A DNA stretch of 64,000 bases from Monarcha castaneiventris obscurior (Eukaryota; Chordata; Aves; Passeriformes; Monarchidae), in NCBI GenBank assembly GCA_026261815.1, contig JAMPIT010000300.1, positions 1,240,001 through 1,304,000 on the forward strand. Direction: 5' to 3'. The notes beneath the pieces were generated by a model. It worked only from the letters and a program-made list of their open reading frames with translations, had not been told where the DNA came from and did no database searches. This document shows positions 1 to 12,763 of this stretch, piece by piece (the first letter of the stretch is position 1; the number at the start of each line of letters is the position of its first letter). Both the position numbers and the translations under genes were made by a program.

Positions 1-196
1 TTTTCAGACCTGAGAAACACCTCTCTTCATCCGTTCCCTTCCTCCCCCGCACCACAGGTGCAAATAATAGTAAAAAAAATTACTTTCTGCTGTAGAAATA
101 ATGCTTTTTTCCCCTTCAAGAAATAATACATTGATAGCACTAGACAGTAATTTTGAAGGTTTGATTTCACCATCACTTAAAAAAGGACTTAAAAAA
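1..196. other. Intronic sequence at left edge
   Basis: No gene, exon or recognisable repeat is seen here. The stretch is AT-rich after base 60 and ends where the 3' tail of the first CR1 element begins. It is inferred to be part of the same CTNNA1 intron that holds LRRTM2, because the first CTNNA1 exon in the window is at 23688. Confidence 0.6.
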
Positions 197-2040
197 TCAT
201 AGAATATCCTGAGCTGGAAGAACCCACAAAGATTCCAATGCCCTGCACAGACACTTCAACAACCCCACCCTGGGAGCTCTGGCAGCCTCTGGGCCGTGCC
301 CATTCCCTGGGGAGCCTGGGCAGTGCCCAGCACCCTCTGGGGAAGAGCCTTTCCCTGCTCTCCAGCCTGAGCCTGCCCTGGCCCAGCTCCAGCCGCTCCC
401 TGGGTGCTGTCCCTGTCCCAGGAGCAGAGCTCGGAGCTGTCCCTGCGCTGCCCTGGGCAGGAGCTGCAGCCCCGGGGAGCTCTGCCCTCAGCTCCTCTGC
501 TGCAGCTGGAGCAGCCCAGTGCCCTCAGCCGCTCCTCGGGTGGCCCCTCCAGACCCTTCCCCATTCCCGGCTCCCTCCTTTGGACGCTCTGCAACAGCTT
601 TGGATCTCTCTGATGTTGTGGCACCCAAACTGCCCCAGCGCTGGAGGTGAGGCTGCCCCAGCCCAGAGCAGAGCGGGACAATCCCTCCCTTGCCCCCGGT
701 GTCCCCAGGACAGGGATGCCCCTCCTGGCTCCAGGGCACTGCTGACTCGTGTTCACCTGGCCATGAACCATGGATCCCTTTCTACAGCTGCTCTCCAGCC
801 CCTCATGCCTGAGTCCATACACACAGCCAGCATTGCCCCATCCCAGGTGCAGAGTCCAGCCCTTTCCCTTGTTAAACTTCCTATGGGTGGTGATTGCCCA
901 GCTCTGTAATTTGAGGTCTCTCTGCAGGGCCTCCCTGCCCTCAAGGGAATCCCAGCTGTTGGCAAACTGCCTTAGTCTTCCTTTGAGTCCCAGGTCCAAC
1001 TCATTAATGAAGGTGTTGAAGAGCACAGGCCAAGGATGGAGCCCTGTGGAACCCCAGCAGTGAGTGGTGCCAGCCTGATGTCACCCAGTCACTGTCACCC
1101 TTTGTGCCTGACCCATGAGCCAGTTGCTCACTCGTCACATAACACAGTTACCCAGCTGTGGGCTGGACAGTTTGTCCAGAAGGATGCTGTGAGAGATGGT
1201 GTCAAAAGCTTTGCTGAAGTCCAAAAAGATCACATCAACTGGCTTCCCTTGATCATTCAGGTGAATTACCCTGTTGTAGTAGGAAATCAGGTTCAACAAG
1301 CAGGACTTTCCCCTCCTGAAACCATGCTGGTTGTGACTGATGCCTGTGATTGACCTCCAGGTGTTTTTCAACACCTCCCAGAATAATCTTCTCCGTAACT
1401 TTACCCGGCACTGAAGTGAGACTGACAGGCCTGTGGTTTCCAGGGTCCTCCTCCTTCCTCTTCTTGAAAATCAGGACAATGCTCCCCAGCTTCCAGTCAG
1501 CTGGGACCTCTCCAGATTCCCAACACCACTCAAAAATCATTGAGAGAGGCTTTGTGATGGTATCAGCAGCTCTTTGAGGATTCTTGGATGAATCCCATCA
1601 GGCCCCATAGGTTTGTAGGGATCCAGCTGGAGCAGCAGCTCCTGTACAATTTCAGAGTCAACTGGGAGCTGATCATTGTCACAGTCATGGTCAGGGCACT
1701 GGGATGCCCTTGGTCCACAGTCCATGTTGAAGACAGAGGCAAAGAATGCATTCAACACCTCTGCCTTTCCCTGTCCCTGTCTGTGACGATCCCCTGATTG
1801 TCCTCATCCTGAAACACACTTGTTATTTCCACACTGCCTTTTGACATTAATATGTTTAAAAATTGTCATTATCCCCCACAGTTTTGGCAGCTCCAGCTCC
1901 AGTTGAGCTTTCTCCACACGGATTTGCTGCCTGCAGTGGGGAGCAGCATCTCTGTGTTCTTCCCATGTCACCTGACCCTGGTTCCGCTGGGCACACACCT
2001 TCCTGTTTTGCCTTATTTCCAAGCGAAGATTCTGTGGGGG
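197..2040 (-). mobile_element. CR1 LINE, 5'-truncated and decayed, with reverse transcriptase remnants
   Basis: Minus-strand translation gives CR1 ORF2 pieces in the expected order. TWEEHRDA and IFKHINVKR lie near 1804-2022, LNAFFASVFN and GPDGIHPRILKEL at 1537-1758, and NHRPVSLTSVPGKV at 1253-1540. FLDFSKAFDTISHSILLDKL, the RT palm block with the first catalytic Asp, is at 1135-1374, and LFNTFINELD at 256-1026. The pieces fall in different frames separated by stops. The F-A-D-D catalytic box is replaced by FANS, so the enzyme is dead. The 3' tail, reading AATCATAGAAT on the plus strand at 197, marks the element's end. It is about 1.8 kb of a family whose full length is roughly 4.5 kb. The right (5') boundary is approximate. 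Confidence 0.9.
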
Positions 2041-2328
2041 CTCAGGGCTGCTGCTTGGGAGTCTCTGAGCTCAGGAACCCCCTGACCAGCCCCATCCAAC
2101 CCTTACCCTGGGCTTACCTCAGTCTCTGCTGCCAGCACTGTGGCTGTCTCAGGCACTGACAGTGACTTGCCCGGTTCCTGTGGCCTGTGAGGATGCTGGA
2201 ATGAAATTGTTATTATTGCTGCAGCAGGAGCGCACGGGGGGAGTGTGGATAGGTGGATACACAGATTAGTGACTGGGTCCCTGCATGGACTGGGAGTGAA
2301 ATTTGTCCCTTCTATGGTTGAGATCCAG

Positions 2329-2473
2329 GGAATCACAGACTGGGTTGGAAGGAACCTCAAAGCTTCTCTCATCCCACCCCCTGCCAGGGACACCTTCTGC
2401 TATCCCAGGGTGCTCCAAGCCCCATCCAGCCTGGCCTTGGACACTTCCAGGGCTGGGACAGCTACAATTGTTT
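2329..2473 (-). mobile_element. CR1 LINE 3'-end fragment
   Basis: The plus strand starts with GAATCACAGACTGGGTTGGA and continues into the block CACCCCCTGCCAGGGACACC. This is the reverse complement of the standard CR1 3' end. Only about 145 bases remain. It has the same orientation as the larger CR1 to its left but is separated from it by about 290 bases without clear similarity, so it is probably an independent insertion. Confidence 0.85.
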
Positions 2474-5400
2474 GGTTTTGAGATGTGAATTCTTATAAAC
2501 CAGTTCCACTGTTTTCAGCTGCTCTCAGCTTTGCCCTTGAGTGGGAATTCCAGACTGAGTCACAGGGATTAGGAATTGTTTTTAGCCCAGAGCAGTCCTG
2601 AAGCTTTTGGTCAGTTGCCATTAAAATTAAAAGTGCTATGAAATTTGGGATTTTTCTTTTTCATGGAGAAACAGACTACAAGACTGAACTTGCAAATTAT
2701 AGCTCTCTGATGAGGAAATAAGATTTTTGGAGGGTTTTTTTTATATTAGTGAAGTGACTGGAAATATGTTACTAACTTGAAATACTTGGTTTGAAGGCAG
2801 TGAAATGGTTTTGATAGCAGAAGTAAAACAGCCTGTCTTGATTATAACTGCATTACATAAAAAGAAGAAGTGACCAAACAACTTGTCAGAGTAGAAATCA
2901 GGCTGTGTACTTGCCTTGATAGAAATTGTTTTAATAATCACAAAAAAGTTCTATTTTCTGCTCAGAATGGGTGTGGGTTTGATTTTTTTTTCCCCCTGGC
3001 TCAGTTCGCTAAAACCTGTTCATGTTCTTTATCATATTTTTCACCTTGTGCCTGTGAACAATCTGCATTAAGTATGTAGACTTGTCATTTAATCCTAGTC
3101 CTGTCAGTAGTTAAAAACACTTCTCTTGCATAAGCAAATGTAGCAAACAGGATGGAGTAATTATAAAAATACCCCCTTTTATAACTCCTTCCATAAGTGA
3201 ATTTCCCATTAGTGGGGTTTTTTTTTGAGATTTACTTTTGATTTTTAAATATTTTTTTGGCTGATTTCAGTTAGTTCCCCCGGATTACTGATTGCATATT
3301 TTTCATATTATGGCACAGGAAATCCACCTGAAATATATTAAATATATATTTTTTAGAAAATATGTATTTAATTAATTTTTTAATTTAATTAATTGCATAT
3401 GTGTGCGTAATGAATGTTTTAGAGGGATAGGGTGGTTGGGTTCTTCTGTTATTTGCATAAGCTCATGTTTTTGGAGTGGTTTCCTGGTGTTTTCCTGGCT
3501 CCCATGGCTGTCTGATGGCCAGACAGGATGGACTGGGTTTTGTTGGTGACTGTCCCAGCACAGGCTGAGGTTGGGCCAATGGCAGTGAGCTGTGTTCTAC
3601 AGTGGAGCTATGTTTGCATGAACAATTGACATTGCTTTCTAAAGCTGATGATCACTTATTAATTTGCCTGATGAAGACTACTGGTTTTGAATAAATGGAC
3701 AGTAAAAGTAGATGTCAGAAAGTTCCTCTCTTGATGATGCAGCTTTATTGGGGCATATTCAAATGATGGAGTGCCCACTAACAAGAAGGAAGCAGTGTGC
3801 AGCCTGGTGGTATCAGTTCATTTGAATGTGGCATAAAGCTTTTTCATGTGTCTCTGGATACTCTCCCTGGCACCCTTTGTCAAGTTAATTGTTGTCCGTA
3901 GACAGCTGTAGGTATGAAGGGACAATATGCCTGGGATTTATCTGCTGGGTGCACTGGAGTCTGCCTCCACTGCATCCATGTTCCATTTGTCCCTGTGTTT
4001 TAGGGTGTGCTGTCAGACAGGGAGGGGCTGGGGAGGCCTGAGGAAGGTGTGGAGCACTCACATCCCACAGCTCTGGCTCCAGCTCGGTGCAGTGATCCCA
4101 CTGCTGAGCCAGTGCTGTTTGCCCAGGAGCCTCCTGCTGCTGTCCTGGTCCCAGCTGGGAAGGGACAGCTCTGCAGCATGGGAGCAAGGGCTTTGAATTC
4201 ATTCCAGAAACACCTCTTGAATGTGGAGCAAAGTGGTGGTTTTATCCAAGTTTCAGATTTGTGGACAAATATTTACACTGCTGACAAACCCAAAACTTGG
4301 AGTGGAAGAGGCACTGCAGCTTGTTCAGCAGTTCCCAGCACTGCGGGTATTTTGAGTGGTCTGTAAATAACTGAAATTCCTTAGTCCTGATGCCATTGTG
4401 TTGTTACAAAGGGGGCTCTGTGGGTGTTTGGTGAGTTTAACTATGGGTGGTATTTCAGCTGGTCTAGAGACTTGCTCTGCACTCACTGGCAGGGAGTAAT
4501 ACCTGGCAAGAGCTCATTGCACGTGAGGCGTTGAGGCTGCTGCTTTGTAGTTTCAGTAAAGGGTGAACAGACGTCTCCTAGAAGTTCCTTGTCACCACAG
4601 ACTCTGGGAACTTGTCAGAAGTATCTGATTTTTGTTCTGTTCAGGAGTGTAGTGTCCAGTTAAGAGATGCAGTACCTGCCGGAGCTTACTGGGGGTTTTT
4701 GGGTTTTTTCCCCAGTTCAACCCAATCATATGTCTAACCTTAGCCTTTTTGGAAGTTTCTGGATGCTAATTGCAGGCAAAAGGCATCTGTCATGTAGTCA
4801 CAGCTCCCTGACTTCCAAGTTCCACAGCTGCCATGGTGCTAATGGACGTCCCAGAGCTAAGCCAGTCATCCACAGAGAAGAACATAAACTAGAGATGGCT
4901 TTCTCTGCCTGCCTGCCCTGTGGCTGTGGAATTCTTGAAGGCCTGGACCCTGAAGATGCACACTTGATACCCAAAGAGCTTCCAGCTGTCATTAGGAGTT
5001 CCACAGCTTGGCTGCCTGTGCTCGGGTCAGCCTTGCAGTGGCCTGCTGCTCCCCTGGTGCTGACCTTGGTGTTTGTCCTGCCTGGAAACAATTCCATCTA
5101 TTTCCAGCTATTTCCATCTTCAGGACTGTCTGGAAAGCTTGAGGATGAGTTCTTTAACCTTTAAATTATTCAGCCAGAATTTCAAGCAGATGTTGCTGTT
5201 TGTTCTTCAGGGCTAGACGGGATCAATAAGCAGTTCCACGTCTTTACTGGAGCGTGTTGTCTTCTCCCGAGGACAACAGAAATGATGCTTTAATATCTCC
5301 TGCTCTTTAAATCAGAGGTGTGTGCTTAGAGCTGGGGGCCTGCAGCATGGCCCTGCTGCGTGGTTTTCCCACCTTGGTGGTTTGTTCCTGCCTCGCATCC

Positions 5401-6998
5401 TTTGATAGGTGTGTGCTGAGGATGTTCAGTGCACAACTCCCCTCCGGAGCTGCTTGGGCAGATAAAATTTGCCTTTCTGAAAGCAGAGGTTGTTAACAAA
5501 GCTGGTGAGAGTGGCTGCAGTGCAGAAGAATATGTTTTTCCCCCAGTTAAGTGCTGCGTGGTGCCTTCAGAGATAGAAACTCCTTTGTAGTCTTGTGTCC
5601 CTGTCTCCTTTCCCATGTTCTCCCTCCAAGCAGACTGTGTCATTATTAGCTTTACTAAGAGCTCTATTAATTTTACAGTTTTTTTTTCTAAAAGAATTAA
5701 AACTTACAGTGTTGTGAGGGTTGAAGCAATCCATTTGAGGGCAGAAATTGATAGTCCCAGCTAACAGCACATGGCTTTTGAGGCAGAGGTTCTGGATATG
5801 TGATGGATTATTTAGGAGTTAGTGGGAAAGAGAGCAAATGCATCCTAATAGGAATAGTTGCTGTAGGGTTGAGCTGGATTCCACCTTAACACACTTCTCA
5901 ATGTTTTTAGCTCTTTGCAAACATAAGTAAAACTACTTCTTGCAGTAAGATTTTCTGAGTATTTGATACATTTATAGAAGATATTTCAAGTATTTTAGTG
6001 GCTATATAGTTAAGAGGTATCTTGGAAGGACCTTTCTGCTTGAAGTGCATTTACTGTATCTAGTGCTGTCTTTAATCTCATGCGGTCTCACAAAACCCAT
6101 TCTACCTATTAGATATGCAGTAAAGCTGTTCTGTTTGGTACAAGATTGTATGTTTAAACAGCAGAAGTCCTCACTTCTCCTGTATTTTAAGATTAAAAAT
6201 TCAGCTGCAACACTACCTTCAGATTCAGAGCCATTAGAATGGATTTTTCAGATTTATTCTCCTGATTACAATACAGAAAATTAATTGCTTTTGGCTGTAA
6301 AGAATTATGACTCATTCATTATTTAAGAACCTTCTTGATGGATGAACCTTTTCCACTTACTCCACGACTTCTCATGAAATATGGCTGGTTTTTTAACTGG
6401 TATAAAGCATGGTGCACATCTGTCAAACAGTGGCTGCACTGCCCACCCTTTGGGGTAAGGACTGATGGACGGGAAAACCAGCACCTCCTCTGTGTCCAGT
6501 TTGCTTGAGTATTCGATGCACAAGGAGTAGAGTCTGCTTGGAGATAACAGGGAAGTTACTTCCATGGCATTTAAAAGAAATACTTTGGTTTTATAAAAGA
6601 TTTGTTCCTTCATTTAAACATGCAGGTAGCAGAGAATACCCTTTATTTTGCCTGTTTACACTGGAAGTGTTACGTACTGTGGAGAAGAGCTTGGGTTTGA
6701 CTAAAGGGATGTTCCCCTCTGGTCACGGTTCATCTTCTTGCTCCTGGTTTTTATGCTGTTTATTCAGAAGGTCTCAAATTTGTGTGTGTTTAGCTCTTGT
6801 CCTTTTAGCAGAATTAGAAGAAAAAGACAAATTATAGACCTTGTGGATTAAAACCAGCTGAAGAGCTGAAAGCAGGATTTGGTTACCTGTCAGCTCTGAA
6901 AGGTTTGCTCAGTACCCTTGGCAACCAAACCTGTGGAGTTGTGCATCACATAAATAAACACGGACATTTGTTAATGAGACACTTGTCACTTTCTGGTT
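2474..6998. other. CTNNA1 intron, left of LRRTM2
   Basis: No coding exon or recognised repeat was found. Open frames of up to 165 codons occur (for example 4667-5164 on the plus strand), but none matches a protein I know and none is flanked by a convincing pair of splice sites. A very AT-rich patch at about 3290-3400 is built of TTAATTAA-like and ATATAT runs. Confidence 0.55.
3290..3400. repeat. AT-rich low-complexity patch
   Basis: This stretch of about 110 bases is almost pure A/T. It includes AAATATATTAAATATATA and repeated TTAATT motifs, several of them self-complementary. No longer unit repeats regularly. It is best treated as low-complexity intronic DNA. Confidence 0.6.
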
Positions 6999-6999
6999 T

Positions 7000-7205
7000 C
7001 ATAGAATCACAGAATGGTTTGGGTGGGAACGGACCTTTAAAAGCCACCCAAGTCCAGCCCCCCTGCAGTGAGTAGGAGCAGCTTTAACTAGATCAGGTCC
7101 AACTTGGCCTTGAATGGTGTCCAGGGAAGGGGCATCCACCACCTCTCTGGGTAACCTATCCCAGGACCTCACCACTCTCACTGTAAAAACATTTCTTCCA
7201 AAATA
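7000..7205 (-). mobile_element. CR1 LINE 3'-end fragment
   Basis: The plus strand begins ATAGAATCACAGAATGGTTT, the reverse complement of the CR1 terminus. It carries the CR1 reading-frame remnant R-S-W-D-R-L-P-R-E-V-V-D-A-P-S-L near 7080-7180 on the minus strand, which is the C-terminal block of CR1 ORF2. Similarity fades after AACATTTCTTCC. Confidence 0.9.
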
Positions 7206-8855
7206 AGACCCAGACCATGTGAATCCTGTGTCAAATATGGCACATAGAGCTTTAACTCATTATAATAAAATCTCCTAAAATCTTCATGTAACATTAGGTA
7301 ACAATGATTTTTATAGAGCTTTTCCTTAAGAACGGATTACAGAAAATACTGACACCAGGGTTTTGTGGTGGGTGAACACTCGCACTGAATCCTGTCCCTT
7401 AGCCTGGACATTCACTGGAGGACGGAGTCAGGGTTTCCCAGGGCTGCAGTTTTCAGTTCATTTGTGCAATCCTCTTCAGTCAATTCTTGAATCTCAATTT
7501 TTTTGCAGTTGTCTTAGCAGAGCCTACATTTAAGAGTAAGTTGCTAGCGATGTTGACATTTCCGTGTTACTAATTGGATTTAAAGGTTTTGCATAATGTA
7601 TTCAGAATACTGGTTTTTCTCTGAGATGTGTTACCTTTGCTTGTGAGAACAACTGAGTCTGTAGTTGAGAGATGCTTTTGCTTGTAAAATTAGTCTCTGA
7701 AAGTTTAAGAAAATAGATATATCATCTGCTGCTTTGAAGTATTAGAAGGATTTGAGAGGCAGTTTGCCAGCTGACATTTAAAACCCTTGAGAACTTGTTC
7801 CAGCCAAACCTTTTGATAAAAAAGTAAATGCAGCTAAGGCTTAGTTACTAAAATGATTTTAGCTGGCAGTTCAGTGCATGTAATCATCTTGGAACATCCT
7901 GAAACTTGCTCTTTTGTTCAGTTCTCTATCAAGGCTTTTGGGCTGTGTCCATGAACTTATCACTTCTCAAACCCAGAAATCCTTCCTGTGATATTGAGGC
8001 TCGGTGGCTCTGAATGCTGTGTCTGCTCTGGTAGCCCATGGAAAGAACACTGCTTGTAGCAGGAATGTTTTTGTGGCCCTTCTGGAGGGCTGTGACTCAG
8101 AGCTGATGGGATGTCTCACTGTGTGACACCTCTCAACCTAACGGGCTCTGTCCTTGCTGAACTGTTGGCAGGGCAGTCCTGTTGGAAATGCCAGCTCCTG
8201 GCTGGTGCAGTGACCCACAGGTGACCACGGTGGTGGCCCTGGAGACCCAGGGAACACCCGGGGCAGAGCCAGGGCTCCGCAGCTCGGCCGGGCTGTGCCT
8301 GCCCTGATCCTGATCCAGCTCCTCAAGAGCCAAGAGTTTGGCTTTGGTTTGGTTTTCACTCCCATGCTGCTCATCAAGAGACACCTGGTTTGGGAAGAGC
8401 CTGTGCAGCCCTGCTCACTGTGCTGCAACAGAAGGTGTGCTGGATTTGGTGTGACTCTGGCAAATGGCCCAAACCTGACTTGCCTGCTTGGGGCAGTGGG
8501 GGCAGACTGCTTTTAACATACCATGAAAGAGTGAGCTTTTGACACCTCTGCTGGAAAAGGGAGGAAGAAAGAGGCAAATTCAGTTTTACAGTATACACAG
8601 TTTTAATAACAAAATGCTTCTGTACACTGCACTTGTTTTACTCCATTACTCACAACCCCTCCCACCAGAAGTTGGCTCTTGAAACATAATTTAAACACAA
8701 CGCATCGAGGACTCTCTGTAATCTTGGGTTGCTAAGCTGGTAGAATAGTTCACTTACTATTGTTTTCATTAGTAAAAAGAAAAACGGGGTGGGTTTTGTT
8801 TGGCTTTTTACAAAGGAGTGGTTGGGGGATGGCAGGTGTAGCTTCTCGGTGCTTA

Positions 8856-8901
8856 CACAGTGGTGTACAACCTGCTTGCACAGTGGTGTACAACGGTGTT
8901 T
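8856..8901. repeat. 23-base tandem duplication
   Basis: CACAGTGGTGTACAAC occurs at 8856 and again at 8879, giving two copies with a 23-base period. No function is apparent. Confidence 0.75.
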
Positions 8902-11900
8902 CACCCCATCTGGGGCCTGATTATACCCCTTGAAGCTTTTGATACCTTTCCCTTAGATGCCTCTCGAAAGGATTTTACACAAGATGTGAAATGCTGAATT
9001 TCCAGCTGATTCTGAAATTATCTCTAAGCATCCTGCTAACGTGGTGCCTTAAAAAGCAAAGCCCAGCACCAATTTTAGCATCTGGGACATTTGCAGTGGA
9101 GGAAGGTGTGGGGAGGGAGGAGCTGCTGCCTTTGGTTTCTGTTGTTTCCTTGCTTGTTCCTTTTTTGGGGGGGAGGAGAAATACTGTATCCCCCTCTGAA
9201 CTTGAACTTTCTTCATAAGAAAGATGAAATTCAGCTCCTGGGTAAGTTTCATAGGTCTGAACAGATGGATTTTGATAGCTACACAGATCACAAAATTAAA
9301 TCAACTTTATTTCCATTAAAGTAGTACAGAAATTATCTTAGACACATTAAAAATAAGTGTGTAGTGCAGATTTCTGGTTTAAAGCCACAGGATGTTTCTG
9401 ATTTTACAAGGTAGCAACAGGCCCCTGTTTTCTAAGGGGGTAATGGGAGAAGCTCAGATGCTCAGATTTGCATGTGGCTGATCGCTGAAAAATCCGATCA
9501 TTTCTGCTTGGGGGAGAAGCAAACAAAACCAAACACTGATGGAGCAGCATTCATTATGTTTCTGTCTGAGAGGGAATGGGAGCCCAGTGCAGAGGAACAC
9601 TTCAGCTGGAGACTGAACACTCACCCATTTTACCCTTCATCGAGTAATTTTTACTTGTGTGCATTTAAACACTGATCTAATGCAGAGCGACTAACTAGGA
9701 GCATTAATTCAGCCTGTTCAGGAGGATGACTCAAAACCTGAACTTGTGCTGCTGGGTTTCCATTTCACTGATACGAGGGTGGGGAGCGGGGGAAGCTGCC
9801 TGGAGATCAGCAAGGTTGGAGGAGATCTTTGGATGGGATGAGGACCTCAAGAGCAGTACAAGAAATTCTGTTTCTAAAAGACCCAAAGACCTCTGAGGCT
9901 GTGCCTGGAGGCATTGAAGCACCTGTAAGCAATGTAGGATCTGTACAAACCAAGGCTGTGCAGCAGAGATGGTATTTGGGGAGGGCAAGTTAAGCTCCTG
10001 TCATCACCCAGTGCTTGTACTGAAATACGATTAATTTAAACCAAATCATCGTGGTTCTTGTTCCATCAGCAAATCAGAGACTCCAGAGTAGCACAATTAT
10101 TCCAATCTCCTCCTTGCCTGGAAGAGTCACAAGCAATTGGAAATGGAAGACAGTAACTTTAAAATAAAAAATACTAACAGCCTCTGGCCGTGTCCTTGTG
10201 CAGAGCGATGGCTCTGCCTGGCACTTGCTGTCCCTCCGCAGGGAATTCGAGTTGACTTCACTGCTACTGTTTGACATTCTGCGAGTTTTATGATACCTGT
10301 TACCCTAAATGTAATGTGTGCAGAATTGCTTTGCTTATGCCTGGAACCTGGCAACAAATGGGTTTGGAAATAGCAGACGTAAACCACAGCATTTGGGAGA
10401 TGGGCTGTGGATTAGTGTGGAGTACAGAGAGGGAATGGGAATGATGCTGGGCTGTGCCTGCTGGCCTCCTGCTTTGCTGTCTGCAAGCCAAGCACTGTGG
10501 ACCAGTGGAAACTGGGAGTGCTGGTGGGAGGGAGAAGTTGGGTGCCTGGCTGGGTTTGCTTGGAGAGGCACTGGAACAGTGCTTTAATGCTTGGAAAATT
10601 GCCGCGAGTGGCAGGGATGGAGAGGAGGGTTAAATCCAGCACTGCTGGAGCATCTGTCTTTGCTCTTCTTGGGTGTAATTACAAGCTCATAAAGATGGAG
10701 TGGGACAGAGCTGGGGTGCTGGCAAAGCACCTCCTGTGGAGGAACCTCAGCTCTTCATCAAGCAGCCACTTCTTGTTCCCCTTGGAAGACTGATGTGGTG
10801 CCCCTTGAACTGTCTGAGAGCAAGGCTTTCTGCAGGGAGGGGGTGGGATTGCTTCCTGCAAGTGCAGCCGAGGCCGTCAGAGTTCAGTGGTGACATCTGA
10901 TGGGGCATGGCAGCGTAGCCAGATTATTTGGCTGCCAGGATAATTAATGAGCTCTGTGATAACTTTGTCTGTGCTGGTGCCCTGCAGCTGTGGGTGGAAG
11001 TCATCCCTAAGTGCCTCCTCCGCAGGCTGCCAGAGCTGACCTGTGCCAGCCAGTGCGGGGTGAGGGGGTGCACAGGCAGGGAGAGCAATGCCCACTTGAT
11101 ACCCACTCAATGCCCACTCACTGCGCACTCGCCTGCCCCTAGAGCAGCATCCTGGGCCTCGGGAGAGCTGTGAGCACTTAGTTATGGGAAGGAGCAAAGC
11201 AAGTCTTCCTACAGTCAGCTAAATACCCCTGGGGACCAATATGGGTTTGTATTTCTCAGCTTAGCTCTGGCCTTCTGCCTCACATGGGATTTAATCATAC
11301 AGAATATCTGCTCTTAGTCCACCTACCCTGCAGGATTTTTTGTAGTCAGTTAAAAGCAGTAATTAATTTCCCAGAACAGGTGTAAATGGACTCATCCTAG
11401 AATTAACAGTAACAAGAGTTCAAAGATATCTCCATGGAAATCCATTAGGCTTCACTGGATCTCTTCCATTAAAGTACAGAGTCAAGGGAAGTAAACAAAA
11501 TACTGGTTTTATAATAAGGGCACTGTATGTAAAAGTAAAATGATGCAAATTAATATCTTCAAAACCAGCAATTGAAAAACCTTTATGTAAAATCTTAACA
11601 GAAGTTACTTATCTTGCTATAATTGCCTTGGACAAATTAATCTCACAAGAAAACATCAAACTGTTGTATAATTGCACCCTAAATACCTCACTAAGTGGTA
11701 ATAGAGAGAAAAGCAGGGTGAAATAGCAAACATTTTTATGCAGTGGTTTTTCTGTTTAAAAAGTTTGTAGGATAGTTTAGTACATCACAATTAGCATACT
11801 GTAATTATGGATTTGGTCAAGGTATGGCAACACTGTGAGGAATTTTGTTTCTTCATCGGGGTGTGCTGGTAATTGTTTAACACTGCAGCATTGGACACAA

Positions 11901-11913
11901 CACATTTTTTAGT

Positions 11914-11940
11914 TATACATACATGTATATATATATAAAA
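11914..11940. repeat. (TA)n microsatellite
   Basis: A short run of TACATACATG followed by ATATATATATA. This is an imperfect simple repeat in AT-rich intron. Confidence 0.6.
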
Positions 11941-12172
11941 TAATTCTCCATCCCTCTGAATCTTTTAGCTTTGGTTATAATGTTTACAATATTTGAGCAG
12001 TTGACTTAAAAATAATGTCATCCTTTGCAGACCCCCCACCCCCCACCCTCGTGGCATCTGAGTACCACCATCACTGCATAGATCTGCAAATATTTACATA
12101 TAATTTCATAATAGAGTATAAATAGCAATATGGTACTTCTGGCTAAAGAAACCAAATTACCCCTTAGAATGA

Positions 12173-12200
12173 GGTGTGTGTGTATATATATTTATATATG
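12173..12200. repeat. (TG)n(TA)n microsatellite
   Basis: GTGTGTGTGTATATATATTT is followed by ATATATG, a compound dinucleotide repeat. It may be polymorphic in length. Confidence 0.7.
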
Positions 12201-12474
12201 ATTTTTTTTAAGTCATACTAGTTTAGATTCTGTCCCATATCAAGTAAGAAACCAAACATTTTTCAGTGAACTATTCTATAAACTAATCATATTATACTAA
12301 CTTATCAGAAGAGGTCTTTTTTTATCTTGAATTTTGGAAGAGGAGGACAAGTGAGAGCTTATATTACAGGGGCTAATTCTGTCTCCAGAGAAACTAGTGG
12401 AGCTAGTGCATGAAAATAGCTTCCCAGCGAGAGGAAGCCTCAGCTGGGGGGGCATCAGGGGGACAAAGAGAGGC

Positions 12475-12510
12475 TTCTTCCTTCCTTCCTTTCTTCCTTC
12501 CCTCTTCTCC
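12475..12510. repeat. Pyrimidine-rich (TTCC)n tract
   Basis: About 35 bases are almost purely C/T, with the motif CTTCCTTCCTTTCTTCC. This is a simple repeat. A polypyrimidine tract of this kind could act as a splice acceptor tract, but no exon follows it. Confidence 0.65.
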
Positions 12511-12763
12511 TTAACCTCGCTGTTGATATTTGCTTTTAATCAAGAGAACCTTGCATTAAGGGTATTTACACATGAAAAGGTGTTGAAATGCTGTTTGTTC
12601 ATTGCCATTAAGTAATTAGCCTGAATTCATGAAAAGCATCATCAAGTGAAACCAGGGAGCTGAGCACTGAATGTACTTAATATTTCCAATCGATCCTGGC
12701 GTGCTGAGCCTCCCTAAAGAAGCTACACTGCCAGTTTGGGGACACACGGAGGGCTGTCCTGGT

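Larger units (their letters stand above)
7206..12763. other. CTNNA1 intron between a CR1 copy and the minisatellite
   Basis: No gene is supported in this 5.5-kb stretch. It contains a 23-base tandem duplication at 8856-8901, TA/TG dinucleotide runs at 11914-11940 and 12173-12200, and a pyrimidine run at 12475-12510. The part from about 11300 to 12400 is AT-rich and rather featureless. It lies downstream of LRRTM2 on the minus strand, and some of it could be 3' UTR if transcription reads past the proximal poly(A) signal. Confidence 0.5.

Noticed and set aside
256..1026. 256-codon minus-strand open frame
   Set aside because: It is the decayed C-terminal part of CR1 ORF2, beginning L-F-N-T-F-I-N-E-L-D.
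4667..5164. 165-codon plus-strand open frame in the intron
   Set aside because: It has no recognisable protein features and is in a region without other coding signals, so it is consistent with chance.
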